NCBI GenBank assembly: GCA_003342815.1 | Contig: PTEX01000013.1 | Location: 3,321,554 to 3,385,553, forward strand | DNA: 64,000 nucleotides | Origin: Eudromia elegans | Lineage: Eukaryota; Chordata; Aves; Tinamiformes; Tinamidae | Direction of reading: 5' to 3' | Shown here: in pieces, positions 33,835 to 45,400 of the stretch | Layout of the letters: each line of letters begins with the position of its first letter | Position numbering within the stretch: position 1 is the first letter of the stretch | Translations under genes and position numbers: made by a program | The notes under the pieces: model-generated | What the model was told of the DNA's origin: nothing | Database searches by the model: none | What the model saw: the letters and a program-made list of their open reading frames with translations, nothing else

Positions 33835-33873
33835 GAGTTATAAATACCCATATCATATAATATGCCTGAACAG
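33835..33873 (+). other. Candidate 39-base micro-exon with an ATG
   Basis: A strong pyrimidine tract (TTTCTTCTTTTTTATCTAG, ending at 33834) is followed by 39 bases ending GAACAG and the donor GTAAGAAC (GT at 33874). An ATG at 33862 gives Met-Pro-Glu-Gln in frame with the donor, with in-frame stops before it. It could be a 5' untranslated exon carrying a short upstream frame, or a start-codon exon. If joined to the candidate exon at 35144, the frame ends four codons later. Confidence 0.35.
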
Positions 33874-35143
33874 GTAAGAACATTTTTGTTTGTTTGTTTT
33901 GCTTCCTGTAAAAGAGAAGTTTTTCTCAAAGAAGTTCCAGTTTTCCTGATTCGTCAGAGGCAGCTGAACTGCAGAGAACCTCAATGTTTTTTATTACTCG
34001 CTTTGGCTTATTTACCTGTGTACAATTCTGTATACAAAAATACAGAACCTAAAGCATATCTATATAGCCACATAGCCTAGAAGACTGTACAAGCACATAA
34101 TATCTGCTCGTTGAAATTGTAGAAACTTGAATCATAAAAAACATATATGTGTAGTGAATAAACTTAATGGATAATAGCAATTATTGCATGCATTTCTTCC
34201 CAGAGCCAGTTTTCTGTGTACTTAGGTAGTTGAAATTGGTAAGCTTGGTTATAATAACAATACTCTATTAGTTAAAGATATCACTTGTATACTTTTAAAA
34301 CTGATATAAGGAGATAGGTTGCTTATGCGGAGACTACATATATCCTGAATTACCCTGTAACTGTAAAGCTGCCACCTTTATCTTTTCAGAATAGCGTGTT
34401 TGAATTAGAGAACATTCATTTTGATATTTAAGTACGTGCAAGCATTGGCTCATAAGCATACCTTTTAAAACGTAAAATCTTTTATAATTTCATTTGTACT
34501 TCTGAATTATTTGTCATATAACCTCGCTGTGGCCCTTGAAGGTCAAGCAGTTCTGTAAGTGTTGATAGGGGCCATGTCGTGGGCTCGCCTGTCACGTTTC
34601 TTCCTCTTGGGCTCAAGAGATCTGCTCCTGGACTTGCACAAAGGCACCGACACTTCACACAGCGGGACAGGGCTGGCCGTGTGTCACACATGGCGCATGG
34701 AGGTCAGCTGAAGAAACCCATCCTTGCTGGCTGGTTGCAGGGAGGAGCTCCTGTTGCAAAAGTTAAACCATGAGGCGCAGTGAACGTATGGCTGTTGTAT
34801 GTAGCCGATTTTAGGTATAGGAAGTTGAGCAAATATTGTGTCTTTGTGGTTGCCAGATCACTTTACATGCTTGCTAAGTTCTATATACAGCACTTCCGTT
34901 TGTTGGGTTACTCATTGAGCTTTTAATAGTCAACTTAATTTTAGTTAAGGTTCAGTTTAGTAACTCCAGCAATTAGTGGAAAATATTGCCAGCATTCATC
35001 TGCTGAACCATATCACATACGATATGCACATGCACAGTATATGAGGAGATAAAAGATAAAAGATCAATTCTTATGGATCCCATAATCACTGGCTTTTAAG
35101 GATAAATTACAGAACCTTTTAATTATTGTGGGTAATCTTGCAG
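33874..35143. other. AT-rich non-coding DNA
   Basis: Would be intron between two candidate exons if both are real. Ends in the acceptor AATCTTGCAG. No other feature. Confidence 0.4.
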
Positions 35144-35303
35144 AAAATTGAATCTTGAGCTTGCCACGTGAGGAAGTTGGGTCCGCGCCGTCGCTGAGGG
35201 CGGTGGGCGCCCGAGGGAGACGCGCCGGCTCCCGGGCAGCTCGGAGCCCTCGCCAGGGCCACGTGCTCTGTCCCGCTGGGAGCGGCTTTGGAGCCGGTGG
35301 GAG
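35144..35303 (+). other. Candidate 160-base GC-rich non-coding exon
   Basis: A GC- and CpG-rich block in AT-rich DNA that coincides closely with splice sites: acceptor AATCTTGCAG ends at 35143, and GGGAG followed by GTAAGCGGG (GT at 35304) is a strong donor. All frames have stops near the start and there is no ATG on the + strand, as expected for a 5' untranslated exon. It carries two CACGTG E-boxes (35165-35170 and 35260-35265), so it could alternatively be a small promoter with its own first exon. Confidence 0.4.
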
Positions 35304-38300
35304 GTAAGCGGGGAGGTCGGTGCCTTGGCTCTGATTCCCTGGAATTTGTTACAGGTTATTTCCTGGGTCCAAGTGACGTTCTTTTTGCCCTGTGATTCTT
35401 TTGCGTGTAGCCACATTTGGGTGAATGGCTACAACTTCAGCCTGCCCTGTAGCAGCTTGGAAACGTCAGCTACCAGGGACCAAAACGTTAAAGAAGAACT
35501 AGCTTGGAAAGAAAGGCAATGGTGGGACGGCCACGGCCTCATGCAGTGAGAGGGCTATTCCTTACACTAAGGGAAGGGGCTCGAGAATCCGTGCCTGCCT
35601 GTGTGTGCCGGGAAGGCCAGCAGGCCCCACAGGGTAGACGCTGTAGAGCGGGGTCTGTCCGTTGTGGTCCCTTCTGAACCAGGATTTCTCATCTCCATGA
35701 ATAGCTGCCGACGCACACCCCCCGGGCAAGAGCAGTGGAAGTTGTGCAGTGGAGTAGGCACATGGGTTCCTGTGTGTTTTTTTGTCGTAATTCTGCCCTT
35801 TGCTCGGGAGGAAATGCCGGTTACGGCGGCGTGGAGCAAGGTTCGGGAGTGCGTGTGCTCCCGGGCTGCAGAGACCGGCGGGTGCAGGATCCAGCCCGCT
35901 CGGCTGGACCCTTTCAGCACAGAGTCAACGTGCTGAAACTGTCCGCCTGCCCGGGATGCTCCTCCAGCCAGATGCACACGGGGGGAAGCAAAGGTAATCT
36001 TTTATTTTTTGCTATGGGAAGGCTCCCGAGGAGTTATGGGAAGAGGAGGCAGCTGAGCACCCTGCTTTACAGGAGGATGTAGCCCTTTGCGTGTGAAATC
36101 ACTCCCAGCTGGGAGGCAGGGCATAGAGCGGAGGGCCTCGGCTTTGCCGAGCGCAGCGGCAGCTCCGCAGCTCTGGCACGCGGTGCCATGCGCTTCCCTA
36201 GCTGCTGCACGGGCCCGGCACAGCCTCGAGCTCACTCCCCTTGCGTCTGGTTTGCACAGGGAGGTTGCAGCCCATAATACTGTAGGCTGAGGAAGTTTTG
36301 CCCAAGTCAGCGGGTTTAAAGCCTTCTGTTCTACATTTTGACCCTGTTGTTTTGAGTGATACCACAGATAGAAAATGAGATATATGCAGTGCTTATGCAA
36401 AGCAGGGCAAAATTATGGGTTTTTTTTCCCCCATTTTTAAATTTGGAAACTGAGAATCAAGATTTGGGCACAAATCATAACAGAGACCTCCAAGAGGAAA
36501 ACCAACAGTACCTGCCCCGTAGGAGCATTTGTTTGTTAGTCAAGTAATTGAACTCCTTGCCTGAAAGGAGCTACGAGGAATTGCAGGCAATTACTCCTCT
36601 TTGGAAGAAGGCTGCAGTTGGGCTTCTGTTGGAGTCTCCTTTATTTGTAACCAAACCTTGGAATATTATTTCCAGTGTGTTCAGCTATCGTGGACGATGT
36701 GATAATGAGCATAGAGTATAGGTCACGAGTCTGCAAATATGTGCAAGGAGCTGGTGAGCTTAACCTACCAGGTGAAGGAAAGGTTAGTATAGCAACTGCA
36801 GGGACACTTCAAAGCATGTAGCTAGTTTGCTGCACTAACTTAATTATCGCTGCTATAGATACCTCTGATAAACATATCTATAGGTCAGATACTGTTACTT
36901 CACAGTGGGAGATAGCAGAAGGCTTCTGTGTGGTTACAAGTTTGACTGACTCCTTCCTTCCACTTCCTTGCATTACTCTTTTCAAGGACTTTCCCGTGCC
37001 TCTTATTTATCCCTTTCATTTTAACAGGGTGTCAAGTAATTTTTAAGTAAATCTGATGACTAAAACTGATTCCTGCTTTTAACCAAGCGCTTCCTGAACC
37101 AACCCCCTCTACGCTTTTGTGCTGCATCAGGTGTGTTCTGGTGCCAGCCTTGTTGCTCGGCAGGCATCCTGCATCCTCACGTGGTGCTGCCGGGTGCTTT
37201 TGAGCATCCCAGCGTTGTTGCCTTCTTCTGCAACAGCCCAATCTGAAATGTAAAGACCCGGGAGCACCAGCACTGCTCCTCACACACAAGTGCAATATAG
37301 TGCCCTGTGCTTTGATACTAAAATACGGCCTGCTGCTGGCAAGCTGTGGACTTTAATAGGCTGCAGCTGTGGGGAACTTTTAGCTTTCTAGTCCTTCTGC
37401 TTCTGTAAAGTCTGTTACAGAGTGAGATAGAGGTTCTAAATGTGCCTCTTTTTTCATGCTTATCCCATGATTCTTGACTGATACGTGGGAGTGTGGAGGC
37501 TGGATGAAGGCAAAAAAAGACAATGTATATGCATACATTAAAGTGGCACAAACAAAAATAAACAAATATACATGAACACAGAAGAGATCTGCTTTAGGGT
37601 CACTCTTAAGTCCTTTCTTAGATGACCTGTGCTAAAAAGTTTTTTCTTAAAAAGATGCTACTTATATCCCCCTCAGACTCAAAATAGCAAATTCATTAAC
37701 TAGCAGTTCTAACCAGAGAGGATGCAGATAAAATCTTTCTTTTTTTATTCCAAGTAATACAATTTTCACTGCAAACCTTAACAGGAAAAAAAGCGAGTGA
37801 GCCAGAGACTTGATGTGCATTCTTTTTTCATACGCAAGTCATATTAGCTCTCTTGTTCAGAAGCACATATACATTGAAATATGCTGAATATCATTTGCTC
37901 AACAAGGACTTAACATTCAGAAGCATAGTCCAAAGTCTGATGATTTTCCTTGGTGTAGATTTATCCACTACCTTTTGAGTCATTACTCTGGTTTTCTGCT
38001 TTTTTAGCAAATATCAAAACTTGCTTGTTGGCTGCGTAGTTTCCCGATTGGAGAGTGCAGGTGATCACTGGTGTGTTTTATTGACTTGCTTTGCACTCAG
38101 TGCAGGCTTTTACTGTTCATGCTGAAAGCGAAACTTGGAGCTTTGCAACATTTTATTTGTTCTGTTTTGGCCATTTGAAATTTGCAAAGAAGCCACAGTT
38201 CTGTGATAATTTCTGCAAGCTCTCGGGTTTCTGCTAGCTGAGGTTTTTTTCCTCTTTCTAATAAACTCTTCACGGTTTTCTGTTCACTTTCTCTGTGATA

Positions 38301-41300
38301 ATACTATTTGTTTGTTTGCTTGTTTGTTTTCTGTTGCTGGTTGATGAACTCACTATTTCTTTGTCCATGAGAGAAAATGAAAGTTTTGGAAAGAGGAATG
38401 CATAGCTTGGTTTCCTATTGGAGGTGAAAGGAGGATAGCATCTTATGTGCGTGCAGCATTACCTTTGCATGCAGTCGTAGATGGAGCAGCATATTTGCAT
38501 TGTAAGCTATTATTTTTTAAACACAAAGCATTTGAAACAAATTATTAAAACAAAGAAGTGAATAGAAAGTTAAGGGAAAAAAAATCTTCCTTTGATGCAT
38601 GCTTGCATCTTTCCATTGCAAATGTAGGAGAAGAGTGCGTGTAACTGTAGTTAGTGATGGTCAGGGAAAGAGTATCAAAGAAGTCAAGAGCAGCGGGTTG
38701 CATTCTGGCTCTTCCTCAGTTGGTAGGCATCTGTACAATATCTTGAGATTTGTGGAAGAAAAGCATTATAAAAGAACTATGTGGTATTTGAGCCTGCTTA
38801 GTTAGATTCATCTGGGCATTAGTCTGCACTCTTTTGTGGTTTTCTTGTTGTATGAATAGAGTGTGAAAGTGCTAGCAGAGCCTTTTGTTGTTGAACACTG
38901 GCACTTTCCTTCAGCTTCCTTTTTTTTCTTCATTCTTAAGCACATGTTATTGGTTGGTAAAGCACACAACAGCTATTGGTGCAATGAGAAGGTGCATAAA
39001 TAACAAGTATCTTGAGCCAGGAACGGAAAGAAGGTTTGTGGATGTCTCTAAAAGAATCGAGCCTCTCAGTGTGTCACTGTGGTGCCGGGCAGGTACACGC
39101 CGTCCTGTGATTGTTGCTCTGCCTCGTGCTTCTTGGCCGTACTGCAGCTTATTCCCCATCCCATCCTGATGAAGGGCTGCTTCTGCGCTCCCTGAACAGT
39201 GACAGGAGAGCACGGGGAAGCTTCGGAGCCCCATCCGTAACAGATCTCTGCTTACCACTTTATGGCTGTTTGGTAGAACCTCTGAGGCAGGACTTCAAGC
39301 CACGGCTGCCACGGAAGGAGATATCTGTAGGGTGATGCGATGGCTGCAGCCCTGTCATGGCCCCAGGTCTGGCTGGACCAGGCGTCCACACACGTGCTGC
39401 TTCTCTCCTCTGGGGCTAGGGCAGCACGCTGGATGTCTCCAGACTGAGGTGGAGCAGCCTGCAGCCTGGACGTGTGCTCTGTAGCTTGGGAGCCTGTGCT
39501 CTGAAAGGATCAGGAACTCCAGGTGAGGATTTCTGAAAGCGGGTTACTCGTCTGGAAAAACTGTGTGAGCAGCAGTAGTGTTAAAGGAAGCCTCTGAGCC
39601 ACAAACAGCTGGAAGCTGGGAGAAGTATTCTGGGGAATTGTCACTAGCTGCCTGCCCCATGAGCATCTGCTGCTTGCCACTGTCACAAGTAAGTCAGTAA
39701 GTGTAAGTGTCCCTCTGGTTTTACCTGCTGTGGCCATTCGCTTGGGTGCATCTCACTCAGATGATCACATGTATATGTGTGTATTAGCAGAGGAACCATT
39801 AATTGAGGAGTAATATGACAGTGGCAACAGCAACTGCTCTTCTTCACAATCTCTTTTCTGGCCGTTTCTCTTTTCTGGAAATGGTTTTCTTCAGCTCTGA
39901 GTGAAAATATTGTTCACTACTCTTAACACTTGCACTTCAAATGTATTTAACAAGCTTATTTTTATCGTGTTGCTACTTGGGTATCTTCTGTTGGGAGGCC
40001 TTGAAGCCCTGCGACTGAACCTCTGCATTTGTAAAAATAAGGCCAGGTTATCACATAATCACGTGACCTAAAACTGATGTTAGACAGTCTCCTATCACAG
40101 CAAACCCTGAGACGTGACACTTGCAGTTTTGATGTCTTCCCTGAGGTTCACTTTGAAATGTTAGTGTGTTGGTGTCCTGAATCTCATAACACTCTGTTGT
40201 CCTGCCATACAGCGATTTCAGCTACTCATTTTTTAAGGGCCCGTTGCAGCTCTGGAACCTAAGAGCCACTAAAAAACACTATCTAGTTAATCTGAAAGCA
40301 ACATTGTCTCAGACATATCCTTGTCTAGAATTTTCACGAGTGCTTGATACGTGATGGGCTTTTTTTCTAACCAAACACCTGCTTTCTTTGCCTAGCTCAG
40401 TTATGCAGCAAGGTTGTTTTTGCAGTACTAAGAAGTGAGCAGTATGTTCCATGTGCCACCATGCTTCGTAAAGAATCTCACTGACGGCAGTCTCACAGCT
40501 GCTGAGAAACAGGCCGAGCCTTCCCCCGAAAGTGGCGGTGAGGTGAAGAGCGCGTATCCCGTCGGGACCGGCCATGCGTTCTCCCCAACTACCCTCCTCT
40601 TGAAGGAAAATGCTAACGCTTCCGAACTGTGTAACGACAGATGGCTGCAGAAATCAATTTCCACTGAAAAGCCACTCGGTCGCTAGGTCTCAAAAAAAAG
40701 AGAAGGTTTTCCAATTGTAAAAATAAATTCTCGGCTCCTGGGCTACCAGCAGCCTACTAGAAATGAGATTGAAGCAACTGCTTAACAAACCCAGGAGACT
40801 CTTTAGCCCTGAAAGAATTTTTTTTTTGATCAAACATTTTAGAAATTAAAATGTTTCCACATATATATGATGTGGGCTTTGGAAGCGCTCTGTGCACTAG
40901 GGGTGTTACAAAAAATCAAGCTCTTAATTTCTGGGTATGTATTGCTTGACCAACTTATGAAAAAGCAGCCTTCAAAATATGCAGAATGACCTCCAGCTGA
41001 GACAAGCTTAATATAGCCCCTACTGGCTTAGTCAGGTGGAACCTTCCCTTTTGGCTCAGCTGATTTGCTGCCCACAGACCATGAAAGTCCCAGGGCTCTG
41101 GTAACACGCGGGGACACAAAATGCATGCGGAAGCACCAGGCACCAGGCCGCCCTCCCGAGCGGGTCGCTCCGGCACGGCGTGCAGCCACGAGCGGCTGGA
41201 CACAGCAGGGTCCGCTGGTGATTTTGAGGGCTCTTCGGAGAGCAATTTAAGAAAGAGGATGTGTTTCTTGATGCTCCCCCCTGCTTTTTCCTCCGTTGCT

Positions 41301-42232
41301 TGGGACTGTACCACAGTTTATTTCATGACTCTGTGAAATAAACAGCAACACGTTTTCCCCTCCAGCATTTCCACAGTGAAGCTTAGCTGCTCATAGAGCT
41401 CTTTACATTGAAAATAGCTTCATAAGTTACTTATGTCACTTCTGGGGTTTTCCATAGATGTGGGACATAAAAGATACTTGCAAAGTCACCTCTTTTTATG
41501 TATTGTGTTAGAAATGTGTACTGCATTATACGGTAATGTCATGTCACCAGAAACACAGAGCAGATGGAAGTATCTTTCCACATATTGACTCATGTTACTC
41601 TCGTGAAGAGAATTTGCTTCTCTCCTTCTGTCAAGCCCGCTAGCCTCTGGCAAGCAATGCAAGTCCCGGCGAGGAGAGCTTCACCGACACTGCTCAAGTG
41701 ACCACCTGATTCAGATACATGGGTGTTGGTGTCAACAGCTGGAGTAGTTGTTGTAGTTCGCAGGGTGTTGTGTGTCCTGCCTTAGAAGGAGTGGTGCTGT
41801 TGCATGCTGAGGAGACCCTGCTGAATTCACCCTTGATGGAAGAGGTATTGAGCTTTTATAGAGGAAACCTCGTCAGCGTGAAGGCCCTGATATCCGTGTT
41901 AGCCTGTGGCTGTTTGTTTGGGAAGGTTGGCATCTTGGACTCTTTGGAAACTAATCCAAGTGAGGCAAGGGCCAGGCCACTGACCTGTACTTTGGTACCA
42001 GAAATGCCACCCCAAATGTGGAATGAGAACACTGGGCTTCAGCTCCCCCAAAGGTGGTTTGTAGATGGTCAGTGAAATCCTGACAGAGGAAATAACTTGC
42101 CAACATGCCCAGGGCTGTGAGAAAGCCACTGCCATCCGTCTTTCCGTGGTGCATGAGCGGTGTGTGCCTTGATGAGAGTGCAGTTCTCCGATGGAAAGCA
42201 TGGGAAGCAGAACCCGAAAGGGAGTCCGTGTA
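35304..42232. other. Non-coding DNA, mostly AT-rich
   Basis: No gene recognised. A weak MIR-like block lies at 36429-36470 (CCCATTTTTAAATTTGGAAA, then CTGAG). Moderately GC-rich patches at 35590-35990 and 36100-36250 carry overlapping frames without domains. An acceptor-like TTGTTTTTGCAG ends at 40425 before an 83-codon frame (40435-40686) that has no good donor. Confidence 0.45.
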
Positions 42233-42450
42233 ATCATTAACTGACTCACCTTCTGGATGTGACAGGGAATGAACCAGTCTAAGCTTGCCCGGAGCTTTCT
42301 TTGGGACAACACCCCTCGGGGAGACCCGCACACGCTCAAGTGGAGCGTTAGCAAATGGGCCTCTCTTCTCCCCACATGCCAGCTCTTTTCTGGCTCGTCT
42401 CTAACCACCTGAGGACATCTAGCTGCTGAGCTCAGCATCCGAGCCAGCGC
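42233..42450 (-). pseudogene. Fossil reverse-transcriptase fragment, DIRS/tyrosine-recombinase retrotransposon type
   Basis: On the - strand, one frame from 42400 down to 42233 reads through the block GVVPKKAPGKLRLVHSLSHP and then a short acidic and Ser-Val-Asn-Asp stretch. This matches the N-terminal part of the reverse transcriptase of DIRS-like elements, where a Gly-Pro-Phe motif, then Ser-Pro-x-Gly-Val-Val-Pro-Lys-Lys, Arg-Leu-(Ile/Val)-His-x-Leu-Ser-x-Pro and Ser-Val-Asn-Asp occur in this order. Upstream (about 42400-42450) the similarity moves to another frame (a Pro-x-Val-Val-Arg-Asp block), so there is at least one frame break; an in-frame stop lies at 42401-42403. After Ser-Val-Asn-Asp the match fades and the catalytic Asp motifs are not seen. 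It is a dead fragment. The assignment rests on remembered family motifs, not on a search. Confidence 0.5.
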
Positions 42451-45400
42451 TTGCATCTCGGGGCTTGCATACAGGCTAGCAACCCCCCAGCACAGCCTCT
42501 CTACGGGAATGGCGTGTGCTTTGCGTGCGCTTTATTCCCGCTCCCACAGCCGGGGAAGCGCTTCATCTGCCCTCGCTGGGGATTTTCGGCTTGCAGACCT
42601 CTTTAACTGGCATTTGGCTCTTTCCACTTTCTTACTTTGGTTTTTGGATCCGTGCCTGAAGCACCTGCTAATGGCCTGAAGCGGTGGAGCCCAAATTTGC
42701 AGCTTGTGGAGCACACGCGCGCGCTCCGGCTGTCGGTACCTGCCTTCTGGAGCTCCTGCTGCCCTCTTCGCGCCGAGGAGCCCGCTCCCTGCCCGCTCGC
42801 AGGCGCGCTCCCACAAGCCCTGGCATTAGCTTTTCTTCCCAGAATTTTCCTTGGCTTTGCCCTGCTGCGGCGGCTTCAGCTCTGCCCGGGCCATCGAGGG
42901 GAGGTCCGTGCCGTTGGACTTGCGCTGACGCTAGCGTGGGCAGCAGGGTTTCTCTGGCTACCAGGGCATGATACGAGTGCAAAGCAGCCCTGGTAGCCAC
43001 AGTTGTGGCTCCAGAGTGGACTTTATAAAAGTAATTAAAAAAATATGCTGGAGAAATTTTGACCCAGGGACAGCGCTTGGAATCAGCTAGAAGATCTGTG
43101 GTAGTCCGAAGCAGGAGCTGAGTGGAAATGTGGTGTTCTGTCCAGGAGGTCACTTGGCTGCTTTGTAGACAAGGGCCAAAAGAATCCCTTGAGTTCTGAG
43201 GAACATTCCTCTGTTTTTCCTGCTTCTACTGCCCTTTAAGGGTCTTCTGTCATTATTTTGTGTGGATGATCCTGATCCACGTGCGCAAGGAGGGCTGTTG
43301 GAAGCAGTTTGGTGACCTCTTTTTCATTAAAAAAACCCTCATTCCTGGCAAGGGCCTATCTTAATGGAGAAACTGATAGCAGGATTTCAGAGGTAATGTG
43401 TTCCAAGAGGGCATTTTCCTTCTGCATTGCCTTCATGAGCATTAGTTTTCTTTTCCCAGAGTCTTGTTGTTTGCCTAGGATATCATTTGCATTGACCTCC
43501 TTTCCCCCAAAGTGCCTGTTTTCTTTGTCAGAATGACTGCCCTTAGCAGCTACAGGAGAAGTGTAAGCGCTGGCTTCCTGCCTGGACAGTTACTCCTGCC
43601 CTACCCGCCAGTCCCCGTACCAGAGGGCTCGTTCTCTTCCCCACCAAGCTGCATCCCAAAATTCAGCCCTATCTTGCCCTCCGCAAACCTCCCATATTGA
43701 TGGAAGTGCCCTCAGTGCAATGCAGGATTTCCCTCGGGAAATACAGCGTATTTTCCTGTGTTGTTGGGCTGCAAACCTGTGCTCTTCTACACTAGAGACA
43801 TCTGTTCCAACAGGACTGGGTATGGGTTGCAGTTTCTCAGAGCTTTCATTTGGTTGCCTCAAAATAACCCTTATTAATTTAGTGGAACGGAGACTTTATT
43901 TGCTCCCATGATGGGATTGCTCTTTGTGCAGATCTCTTGGGTGCTATATTTAGGTAGGTTTTTTGGAACGCCATGTGACCTGAATCAAATAACTTCTGAA
44001 CTGCTAATCACGTCTTTGACACTAGCTCCCTCCGTGGCTTGGGGCATTTTGTGATTGTTCTCTTGTATACGGAATGGAAGCAAAAATACTCACCTACCTG
44101 GTCAATGCTGTCGTCAGGGCTAACCAAAATTTGGGATGTTGTTTTACTATACATATCACTTTGTTGTTTCTAATACTCGCACTTTTATTGTTTCTTCAAT
44201 ACTTTCCCAAAGTATTAACTTTGGGAAAACATTCTTGACCATCTTAGCTTGTTTAATGAAGCTTGGTTTCATCATTTGAAAAGGTAGAAAGAAAGAAGCT
44301 TCTTCTGTGTTTGTAAATGAAAATAGAGAAAAGTGGAAGTAATGACATAATTTCCTATCCCACACAAATGTTCTGCCTTTGTTTATTAGCTGGTGAACCC
44401 ATGTAGATCAAAAGCCCCAAATGTCAACTCAAACTGTTTCCCAGCAAATTAACGATATTCCGTTTTTAACAGGGTAAATTTGTTATCTGCCTGCATATTT
44501 TTCCCCCTGATTCTTCCAAGTTTTTTAGTCCAGCTTGTATCCTGTCATCATCCGCTGCTCAAGGCCGCTCAAGCCCTGGAGGCAGCCAGGCTGACTTTGG
44601 CTCTGAGTCCAGTATGGCTCATATCTGAAGGCTGTCATCCATTTCAAGGCGTTTTCTCTTCGTTGCTCCTGTCCATAAGTACCTCTTTCTGTTTCTTGGC
44701 TACTTCTGTGAAGAGCTGTGATACTGGCACTTCTTTCAGCTTTACCTCTCCTGCCCTTACCCCTTAAGGCTTCTTGATGGGCAGCTGCATCAGTCCAGAA
44801 TTGTGCAGGCTGGACTGGTCAGCTAGTAGTTATTCAGAGCAAGAACAGGAAAATACATGAGGCTACATCTTGTCCTTTAGGAAGTAGAGAACTGAGAAGA
44901 GGAGACTCCTTCCTTGTTGCAAATCAAGTTGATGAAGACACATCGTGAGTATTGACTTGCTTTTTAATTTAATTTATTTTTCTTTAACTCCTTCAGAATG
45001 AAATCTTTTGGCCAAGTGTTTATGCGTTCCCTCCTTCAATAGTATTCAAAGGCAGCATAATATCTATCACAAAAAAGCAGCTTTAGAGAAAAAAAGGCAG
45101 ATAATGAAATATCTGTGGAAGACTGTACGAGTGTGTATCTGACAGAGAAAGAACATTCTTATATCTGAAGCTCTGAAATATAATTGCATCAGGCCAGTTG
45201 GGGAAAATCTGTTTGAAGATGTATTACGTTCCACGATCAAATGGAAAAAATGGCACCTGTCATCATATTTCGAAAACAGCTGGGTAACATGGCCAAGCGC
45301 CACCGCCTCTTTTCACATGGCCTTTATGCTGAAACCAGCCCAGCTCCGTTCTCAGCAACTGGAGAAACCCTGTGCCTTTACATGGTTACAGAGACATCTT

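Noticed and set aside
33862..33873. Met-Pro-Glu-Gln start as the N-terminus of a DIRAS small GTPase
   Set aside because: DIRAS proteins do begin with these residues, but their coding region is normally in a single exon and nothing GTPase-like follows here; four residues prove nothing.
39689..39709. Cluster of three GTAAGT donor-like sequences
   Set aside because: A small local repeat of GTAAGT/GTAAGTG with no acceptor defining an exon.
40426..40686. Coding exon after a good acceptor at 40425
   Set aside because: The 83-codon frame resembles no family and ends at a stop without a usable donor.
42245..42251. Minus-strand donor AAG followed by GTGAGT
   Set aside because: It falls inside the reverse-transcriptase fragment, where it encodes the Glu-Gly-Glu-Ser part of the motif; it is there because of coding ancestry.
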